A DNA stretch of 11,258 bases from contig CAYLZO010000179.1 of the NCBI GenBank assembly GCA_964387775.1, positions 1 to 11,258 of the forward strand, given 5' to 3'. The position numbers and the translations under genes are program-made. The stretch is from CAYLZO01 sp964387775 (GTDB lineage: Bacteria > Chloroflexota > Anaerolineae > JAAYZQ01). The notes under the pieces are model-generated. The model was not told where the DNA came from. It did no database searches and saw nothing but the letters and a program-made list of their open reading frames with translations. This document shows, piece by piece, positions 6,103-11,258 of this stretch (position 1 is the first letter of the stretch; the number at the start of each line of letters is the position of its first letter).

Positions 6103-6342
6103 CTACTCGCGGAAGAACTCGATGACCTCTTCTTCTTCCTCGTCGCCCATAATCTCGATGAAGCTGATGCGGCTCCAGGGAAAGATAAAGGCTCGCGCGC
6201 CTTCGGTCACATAGTGCAATGACCGCCCGTCTCGCCGCCGGGGATTGTAGAGGAGGACGCTCTGGTGGGTCGGATCGGGCACCTCTTCGATTTCGGCCAG
6301 GATGGGATCTTCGTTGTGAAGATGGATGATAACGTCTAGCAT
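6103..6342 (-). CDS. Conserved-looking small acidic protein, function unknown
   Basis: This 79-aa protein is not recognised. It starts with a beta-like stretch (MLDVIIHLHN) and has a basic patch (NPRRRDGR, 33-40). A hydrophobic/aromatic segment, AFIFPWSRISFIEIM (51-65), is followed by a strongly acidic tail, GDEEEEEVIEFF (66-77). There is no signal peptide, clear membrane helix or metal motif. It has a good ribosome site (GGAG 6352-6355, 9 nt before ATG) and begins 16 nt after the FHA gene stop, so it is very likely the last gene of the kinase operon. The alternating pattern suggests a small beta-rich fold, and the acidic tail could bind a basic partner such as the FHA protein. That role is inference. 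Confidence 0.75.
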   Translation of the reverse strand: MLDVIIHLHNEDPILAEIEEVPDPTHQSVLLYNPRRRDGRSLHYVTEGARAFIFPWSRISFIEIMGDEEEEEVIEFFRE

Positions 6343-6358
6343 AAAAGGTCTCTCCCCC

Positions 6359-6841
6359 TTATTTCAGGTGGACGGTCAACAGCAGTTTCCCCAGTTGGAG
6401 CTCGTCGCCGTCCTTGATGGGATAGGGCAGCTCGGGGACCAGCCGGCTGGCGTTCAAGAAGGTGCCGTTCAGGCTGTTGAGGTCCTCGACAAAGGCCTCG
6501 CCCCCGCGGCGCGAGATGCGTGCGTGCCGGCGGGACACCCCTTTTTCCATCCCCTGCTCGCTCGTCAGGTCCACGTCGGGAAAGATGGCCCGGCCGGCGT
6601 CCAGGCGGCCCAGGATCACCTCTTTGGACAGCGGCAATTCCACGCGCCCCCCCTCCTCGATGGACAGGACCAGGGTCCGGTAGCTGCTGCGCTCGGCGCG
6701 CCCCTCCTCCACCTCGGCCGCGGTCTGGCCCTGCAAAGGATCGGTGGCGTGCTCGCCGCCGGGGGCCAGGTAGGAGCCGCATTCTTCGCAGAAAAGTGTA
6801 TTTTCTGGATAGACACTTTCGCAATAGGGGCATTTAATCAT
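6359..6841 (-). CDS. Zinc-ribbon plus FHA domain phosphothreonine-binding protein
   Basis: This 160-aa protein starts at ATG 6841 (GAGG at 6848-6851, 6 nt upstream). Residues 4-21 form a zinc ribbon with CPYC and CEEC (C4, C7, C18, C21). After a charged linker, residues ~55-158 form a forkhead-associated domain, which binds phosphothreonine. The signature residues are present: LGR (77-79), VSRRHARI (102-109), and DLNSLNGTFLN (120-130) with the phosphopeptide-contacting R79, S103, R105/H106 and N125. The ATG overlaps the end of the J-vWA gene by 8 nt (ATGATTAA), so translation is probably coupled. It should read phosphorylation written by the operon's kinase, either on the kinase itself or on another substrate. 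The domain call is firm; the partner is inferred. Confidence 0.92.
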   Translation of the reverse strand: MIKCPYCESVYPENTLFCEECGSYLAPGGEHATDPLQGQTAAEVEEGRAERSSYRTLVLSIEEGGRVELPLSKEVILGRLDAGRAIFPDVDLTSEQGMEKGVSRRHARISRRGGEAFVEDLNSLNGTFLNASRLVPELPYPIKDGDELQLGKLLLTVHLK

Positions 6842-8318
6842 AACGCACCTCTTTGGGCAGAATCCTAAGCTGGCGGGTCCCAAACCGGATCTTTTTCCGG
6901 CCCTCGGCCGAGAGGGAGCCGGTCTGGGCCAAGCGCCCGGCTTCCAGCAGGGCAGCCTGGGCCAACTCGGCCTCGCCGATGTCCAGCAGGCGTGTGGCCA
7001 GGGTCTTGAGGCGGTTCACGGCCGGTTCGATCTGGCCCAGTTCGATCTCGTCCATGGCCCGCTCCTGCATCTTGTAGATGGTGAGCTTGCCCATGGCCGA
7101 TACAATGTCCGGGGGGATGGCTGCCCGCCGTTCCAGGTCGGTGGCAAAGGTGACTTCCAGGGCCTGGCGGGCGTGCACCGGCTGGCGTCCCACGGCGGGG
7201 ACGACGCCGGCCACGTCCACCTGGAGCAGCCGGTGATTGCCCGGCGCGTGGCGGTCCACCAGCAATTCCAGCATCACGGCCTGGGGCTGCTTGCTTTCCA
7301 ACGAGCCCAGCAAGATCCGGTCGTCGGCCAGGAACAGTTGTCGGATTTCGGGTGACACCTGAAAGATCTCTTTGAAAGAGACCCCTTCGCTAAAGTGGAG
7401 GGAAAGGGAGAGATCGCGGGCAAAGACGTTGCCCAGACCCTCCAGCCGATTGTGAAAAACCTTGCTGATCTTGGAATTGGAATCGATATAGACGGACGTG
7501 CTCGATGCGCCGTTGAGCTGGGCCATTTCGTCCAGTAGTTGATCGTTCCAATCAGAGCCCACGCCCATGAGCGTCAGCGAGATGTCCTCCTCGCCGGCCA
7601 GCCGGGCCATCTCCCGGCATTCCTGGTCGTCGCCGTAGGTCTGGCCGTCGGTGAGGAGGATGAGGTGATTCTGAACGCCGTCGCTCTGCCAGCGCTCGAT
7701 CTCGCGCAGCCCCATCTGCAGGCCCTGCAAGAGTTCTGTGCCCCCGCTGCTGCGAATTCCGCTGATGGCGGCCCGGGCGGCTGTCTTGTCGATGGTCCGG
7801 CGGCCGGGCAGGACCAACTCGGCCCGGTCGCTGAAAGTGACCAGGGAAAAGACGTCCTGCGGCCCCATCTGGTCTACGATGTAGCGGGCAGCCACCTTGA
7901 CCTGCTGGAGCCGGGCCCCTTTCATCGAGGTGCTGCGGTCGAGGACGAGGCAGAGGTTCAGGGGCAGCCGTTCGCTCTCGATCTCGTCCGAGGCCGAGAC
8001 TTTGACGAGGACGTAGAGGACCTGGGCTTCGTCCAGGCAGGGCAATCTCTTCTGGCTGGGCGTCACGCGGAGGACCAGCGGCGAGGGACGATCCAGCCCC
8101 TGTTGCTTGCGCCAGTGGTCGTAGGCTTCCCGCTGGACCGGGTCGTTGAGGAATTCGTAGGCTTGCTGGATTTCGCGAAAGCGCTCGGCAGCGTCCGGAT
8201 CGTCACTGAGGTCGGGGTGATAGCGGCGGGCTAGCTGGCGATAGGCCCGCTTGATCGTATGCTCGTCCGCATCGGAGGGGACGCCTAGGATGGCATAGTG
8301 GTCTAGTTCAAATTCCAT
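6834..8318 (-). CDS. J-domain plus von Willebrand factor A fusion protein
   Basis: This 494-aa cytoplasmic protein combines two modules rarely seen together. Residues 4-70 are a DnaJ J domain (YAILGVPSDAD, YRQLARRYHPDLSDDP with H34-P35-D36, then FREIQQAYEFLNDP), which stimulates Hsp70 ATPase. Residues ~118-300 are a vWA domain with an intact metal-ion-dependent adhesion site: D127-x-S129-x-S131 (LDRSTSM), T194 (SGGTELL) and D224 (LLTDGQ). Residues ~300-400 resemble the beta-sandwich region that follows vWA domains in YfbK/inter-alpha-trypsin-like proteins. The helical end (~400-480) contains ALLEAGRLAQTG. There is no Gly/Phe region, zinc finger or signal peptide, so it is not an ordinary DnaJ. 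No clear ribosome site precedes ATG 8318, and it starts 45 nt after the phosphatase gene. A scaffold that recruits DnaK to the phosphorylation system is a reasonable inference. Confidence 0.92.
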   Translation of the reverse strand: MEFELDHYAILGVPSDADEHTIKRAYRQLARRYHPDLSDDPDAAERFREIQQAYEFLNDPVQREAYDHWRKQQGLDRPSPLVLRVTPSQKRLPCLDEAQVLYVLVKVSASDEIESERLPLNLCLVLDRSTSMKGARLQQVKVAARYIVDQMGPQDVFSLVTFSDRAELVLPGRRTIDKTAARAAISGIRSSGGTELLQGLQMGLREIERWQSDGVQNHLILLTDGQTYGDDQECREMARLAGEEDISLTLMGVGSDWNDQLLDEMAQLNGASSTSVYIDSNSKISKVFHNRLEGLGNVFARDLSLSLHFSEGVSFKEIFQVSPEIRQLFLADDRILLGSLESKQPQAVMLELLVDRHAPGNHRLLQVDVAGVVPAVGRQPVHARQALEVTFATDLERRAAIPPDIVSAMGKLTIYKMQERAMDEIELGQIEPAVNRLKTLATRLLDIGEAELAQAALLEAGRLAQTGSLSAEGRKKIRFGTRQLRILPKEVRYD

Positions 8319-8363
8319 GATTCAAAATTCGGCTGTCTCGAATGACGCTTGGATCGGCCGGGC

Positions 8364-9191
8364 TCAGCCGTGGTTTGACCTGTCCCCGTTCTTGGGCAAG
8401 GGCCATCCCCGGGCGACGAGGATCACAGAGATGTTGTCCTCGCCGCCGTATTCGTTCGCCCGGGCCACCAGGTTCTGGCAGGCGATGTCGGGTGTGGGCG
8501 TCGCCTCGACGATGGCGGCCATCTCCTCGTCGGGCACCTTGCCCCACAACCCGTCGCAACAGAGCAACAAATATTGGCCCTGTTCCAGGTCGTGATAGCG
8601 GATCTCGGGTTCGAGCTCGGCTCCCTGGCCCAGCGCCTTGTAGAGCACGTTCTGTTGGGCGTCGAGCTCGTCGTCGGTGGCCTGGCCCATCTCGGCCAGG
8701 CGGGCGGCCACCGAGTGGTCCCGCGTCAACTGACGGAGGCGGCCCCGTTGGCCTGCGTAGGCCCGGCTGTCGCCCACGTGGGCCAGGTAAACGCCCTCGG
8801 CCAGGACCAGCGCCAGGGTCAGCGTCGTTCCCGCCTCGGGCAGGCGGTGCAGCAGGGCCTGGTGGGCGGTTCGGACGCTCCCCCGGAGGATCTCGTGGAT
8901 GGGCGGCGGTCCAGCGCCCCCTCCCTCCTCGGCCAGCAAGGGCAGGCAGATCTCCCGAATGACGTGTTCGGCGGCCAGTTGCACGGCCAGCGCGCTGGCT
9001 TGCGCGCCGCCGGCGTGGCCGCCCAGGCCATCGGCGAGGACGTAGAGCCCCAGCGGCAGGGGCGCCTGCCCGCTTTGGGCCAGCAGGCACTGCCAGGCCA
9101 GGGCAGCGTCTTCGTTGCGCTCGCGGACCCGCCCGGGGTCGGAGGCCAGGCCGACCTGCAAGTCGTGGGCGCTGGGCTGCTGGCGGTTCAT
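8364..9191 (-). CDS. PP2C-type Ser/Thr protein phosphatase
   Basis: This 275-aa metal-dependent protein phosphatase of the PPM/PP2C (Stp/PppA-like) family removes phosphate from Ser/Thr. The conserved blocks appear in order: RERNEDA (22-29), VLADGLGGHAGG (51-62, metal ligand D54), GTTL (121-124), VGDSRAY (139-145), CCDGLWG (211-217, metal ligand D213) and GGEDNISVIL (249-258, metal ligand D252). It has no transmembrane segment, so it works in the cytoplasm. ATG 9191 is chosen because GAGG (9200-9203), overlapping the kinase stop, is 8 nt upstream. An earlier in-frame ATG at 9221 lies inside the kinase gene and would add ten residues. With 10 nt between the genes, kinase and phosphatase are almost certainly co-translated opponents. 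Confidence 0.94.
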   Translation of the reverse strand: MNRQQPSAHDLQVGLASDPGRVRERNEDAALAWQCLLAQSGQAPLPLGLYVLADGLGGHAGGAQASALAVQLAAEHVIREICLPLLAEEGGGAGPPPIHEILRGSVRTAHQALLHRLPEAGTTLTLALVLAEGVYLAHVGDSRAYAGQRGRLRQLTRDHSVAARLAEMGQATDDELDAQQNVLYKALGQGAELEPEIRYHDLEQGQYLLLCCDGLWGKVPDEEMAAIVEATPTPDIACQNLVARANEYGGEDNISVILVARGWPLPKNGDRSNHG

Positions 9192-9201
9192 CGGCTCCCC
9201 C

Positions 9202-11109
9202 TCACGAGACGGGCAGGGCATAGACCCGCTGGTCGGTAGAGCCGACGTACACCGTGCCGTCGAACACCAGGGGCGACGATGGCACGGGGCCCTGCGTGAC
9301 GTATTGCCACAGTCTCTGACCCTTGCGGGCCTCTATGGCATGAATGGCGCCGTCGTTGGAGCCGATGTAGACGACGTCGTCGACCACGGCGGGTGAGGAG
9401 GTGATGGGCGCTCCCGTGTCATACTTCCAGCGATCGCGGGCGCTATCCGCTTCCACGGCGTAGAGGTGGCCGTCGGTCGAGCCGACGTAGACGGTCTCGC
9501 CGGCGATGGCAGGGGAGGAGAGAACGTGGCCCCGGGTACGAAAGCGCCACACGGGCCAGCCAGAACTGGCGCTGATGGCGTAGAGATGTCCGTCGGCAGA
9601 GCCGATAAAGATGAGCTTGCCTTCCTTCCGGGGCGACGAGGTGACGCGGCGGTTGGTATTGTACTTCCACTTGACGCCCCCGCTCCGCAGTTCTAGGGCA
9701 TAGACGTAGCCGTCGTCGGACCCGACAAAAACCTGCTCCTCGGCGACGAGGGGCGTGGAGCGGATCGGCCCCGCCGATTGGAACTTCCACACAATCCGGC
9801 CTGATTGGACGTTCACCGCATAGAGACAGCCATCATCCGATCCAAGAAAAACGTGTCCAAACTCGATGGTCGGTGAGGAGCGGATGCGGCCTTCCGTCTC
9901 ACAGGTCCAGACCGGGTGCTCCAGCCGCCGGGAGATGGCGTACAGCTTGCCGTCCTCCGAGCCGATGAGGACCAGATCGTCGTGGATGTAGGGCGTCGAA
10001 GCGATGCCGCCCTCGGTGGGATACTTCCACAGAAACGAGCCATCGTCGGCTTGGAGGGCATAGAGGTTGGTGTCGTAACAGCCGATGTAGAGCACCCCAT
10101 CGGCGATGCGGGGTGACGAGCGCACCTCGTCCTCACACTTGAACACCCAGCGGGGCGCCACCTCCTGGGGCAGGGTAAAGGCGCTCGTGCCCAGGCCCGC
10201 CGTTCCAATGCCGGCTGTCCCCCGCCGGGCTTTGGGCATAGCCTGGCTGAGAGCTTGGGCCATTTCGGTGGCCGATTTGAAGCGCTCCTGCACGTCGTAG
10301 GATAGCGCCTTCATGATGACCTGTTCCAGCGCCGGAGAGACCTTGTCGTTGAAGGGGTGGAGGGGGCGCTCGTGGAAGGTGAAGGGGGGCTCCAGGCGGG
10401 GGTCGCGCCCGGTGAGGAGGTGGTGGAGGGTGGCGCCCAGGGCGTAGAGGTCGCCCCGGGGCTCGGCGACGCCCCGGTACTGCTCCGGCGGCGAATAGCC
10501 CTCCGTGCCGATCATGGTCCCGCGCTCGCCGTGCTCAAAGACCTTGGCGATGCCAAAGTCAATGACCATGATGCGCCCGTCGGGGCGGAGGATCAGGTTG
10601 CCGGGCTTCATGTCGCGAAAGATGACGGGCGGCTGGTGGCTGTGCAGATAGGTCAGCACGTCGCACGCCTGGAGCGCCCAGTCCACGGCTTCTTCTTGCG
10701 AGAAGGGCTGGCGGCGTTGGTCCAGGAGTTCTTCCAGGTTCTGCCCCTGGATGAACTCCAGGATGAGATAGCTGCGCTGGCCCTCGGTGAAATAGTCAAA
10801 GATCTTGGGGATGGCCGGGTGGGAGAGGCTGGCCAGGATGTTGGCCTCGCGTTCAAAGTTCTGGATGCCGATGCGGCGCAGGCGCGGATCGGGGGCTACG
10901 TTGCTCATTTCTTTGACGGCGACGATCTTGGTCACCGCGCTGAAACGGAGGTCGCGGGCTCTGTAGACGGCGCCCATACCTCCCACGCCCTGGATGGCCA
11001 GGACTTTGTAGCGCTCTTGCAACACGACGCCAGCCGGCAGGGTCCCCTCCGGCTGGAGTGCCGTCACTCCCGCTTCGCCCTCGATTTTGCGCGTGTCCAG
11101 ATTACTCAC
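9202..11109 (-). CDS. Ser/Thr protein kinase fused to PQQ-like beta-propeller
   Basis: This 635-aa protein has an N-terminal Hanks-type kinase domain (~34-290). Visible features are the Gly-rich loop GVGGMGAVYRA (41-51), VAVKEM with K66, helix-C E88, catalytic FRDMKPGN (164-171, D166; Phe replaces the usual His of HRD), DFG (184-186) and a TEGYSPPEQ activation-segment end (202-210). A Gly/Thr/Ala-rich linker (~297-312) may hold autophosphorylation sites. Residues ~320-635 form eight PQQ-like repeats of exactly 40 residues, with SSP/STP at 331, 371, 411 through 611 and Trp at 321, 361 through 601. Unlike PASTA kinases it has no transmembrane helix, so the propeller should be cytoplasmic and may be a sensor or substrate platform. 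The start is GTG 11109 without an obvious ribosome site. It is the first gene of the operon, 54 nt from the predicted transcript start. Confidence 0.94.
   Translation of the reverse strand: MSNLDTRKIEGEAGVTALQPEGTLPAGVVLQERYKVLAIQGVGGMGAVYRARDLRFSAVTKIVAVKEMSNVAPDPRLRRIGIQNFEREANILASLSHPAIPKIFDYFTEGQRSYLILEFIQGQNLEELLDQRRQPFSQEEAVDWALQACDVLTYLHSHQPPVIFRDMKPGNLILRPDGRIMVIDFGIAKVFEHGERGTMIGTEGYSPPEQYRGVAEPRGDLYALGATLHHLLTGRDPRLEPPFTFHERPLHPFNDKVSPALEQVIMKALSYDVQERFKSATEMAQALSQAMPKARRGTAGIGTAGLGTSAFTLPQEVAPRWVFKCEDEVRSSPRIADGVLYIGCYDTNLYALQADDGSFLWKYPTEGGIASTPYIHDDLVLIGSEDGKLYAISRRLEHPVWTCETEGRIRSSPTIEFGHVFLGSDDGCLYAVNVQSGRIVWKFQSAGPIRSTPLVAEEQVFVGSDDGYVYALELRSGGVKWKYNTNRRVTSSPRKEGKLIFIGSADGHLYAISASSGWPVWRFRTRGHVLSSPAIAGETVYVGSTDGHLYAVEADSARDRWKYDTGAPITSSPAVVDDVVYIGSNDGAIHAIEARKGQRLWQYVTQGPVPSSPLVFDGTVYVGSTDQRVYALPVS
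9205..10149 (-). repeat. Eight 120-bp coding repeats (propeller blades)
   Basis: The kinase C-terminus consists of eight units of 40 codons with no length variation. Each unit has W-x-x, then SSP or STP, then V(Y/F)(I/V)GSxDGxLYA. The GSxDG-type motif recurs at residues 343, 383, 423, 463, 503, 543, 583 and 623. The units differ in sequence, so they are not very recent copies. Confidence 0.92.
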
Positions 11110-11169
11110 TGTGCTTTCGCGTCCACTGTACTTTCGCTCGCGCTGCGCCTATGCTCGTAGAATTGCCCT

Positions 11170-11198
11170 ATTATACAGGCAATGGGGGATTCTTGCAA
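11170..11198 (-). promoter_or_regulatory. Sigma-70-type promoter of the kinase operon
   Basis: On the minus strand TTGCAA (11193-11198) and a consensus TATAAT (11170-11175) are separated by exactly 17 nt. The predicted start near 11163 gives a 54-nt leader to the kinase GTG. The geometry and hexamers match the LCP promoter (TTGCTA, 17 nt, TATAAT). No other clear promoter appears further down the five-gene run. Confidence 0.72.
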
Positions 11199-11209
11199 CT
11201 TGATTCATC

Positions 11210-11223
11210 GGGTGTCAACACCC
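11210..11223. promoter_or_regulatory. Inverted repeat upstream of the kinase promoter
   Basis: GGGTGT and ACACCC flank a 2-bp spacer, ending 12 bp upstream of the -35 hexamer. The position suits an activator or operator site, but the half-sites are short. The minus strand of this repeat also contains TTGACA, which has no -10 at a usable distance. Confidence 0.3.
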
Positions 11224-11258
11224 CTCCTCGTTTCTGCTTCGAAAGCCCGGCAGGTGCG

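Noticed and set aside
11213..11218. TTGACA (minus strand) as the -35 of the kinase operon
   Set aside because: It is 37 nt from the TATAAT; TTGCAA at 11193-11198 has the correct 17-nt spacing.
1..11258. CRISPR arrays, insertion sequences, tRNA or rRNA genes
   Set aside because: No regular spaced direct repeats, transposase frames, terminal repeats or structured RNA genes were seen; the only tandem repeats are the propeller-coding units.

Overview
GC-rich bacterial window with ten protein genes (one partial) in two opposed blocks. It most resembles an uncultured Chloroflexota. The clues are a membrane LytR-CpsA-Psr protein with a Pro/Thr linker and LytR_C tail, a bacterial mevalonate kinase (this pathway occurs in some Chloroflexota such as Roseiflexus), a soluble kinase-propeller fusion and a variant CapA-like protein. 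The taxonomic call is inference; no rRNA or tRNA is visible.

Left block (1-6098). The window opens with the last 33 codons of groEL (+) and its terminator (123-158). A CapA-like protein gene (157-1767, -) converges on it. A 337-base divergent spacer (1768-2104) follows. It holds two TATAAT promoters that appear to share one -35 hexamer, a perfect 20-bp hairpin in the capA-like leader, and a possible 32-codon upstream ORF whose stop overlaps the capA-like start. Rightward from this spacer run an LCP cell-wall ligase gene (2105-3625), fdhD (3784-4605), a ferritin-like diiron protein gene (4668-5129) and mevalonate kinase (5169-6098). Strong hairpins separate the first three.

Right block (6103-11109, all -). 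Five tightly packed genes lie downstream of one good promoter (11170-11198). In transcription order they are: a Ser/Thr kinase fused to an eight-repeat PQQ-like beta-propeller with an exact 40-residue period; a PP2C phosphatase; a J-domain plus von Willebrand A fusion; a zinc-ribbon plus FHA protein; and an unrecognised 79-residue acidic protein. Gaps are 10, 45, -8 and 16 nt. The set contains a kinase writer, a phosphatase eraser and an FHA phosphothreonine reader, plus a vWA scaffold that could recruit Hsp70 through its J domain. The logic resembles the PpkA-PppA-Fha switch of type VI secretion and the TerY-P vWA/PP2C/kinase triad, but no secretion or Ter genes are visible here. This cassette is the best candidate in the window for an undescribed system.

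The two blocks converge with only 4 bp between the mevalonate kinase stop and the small-protein stop, and no terminator is visible between them.
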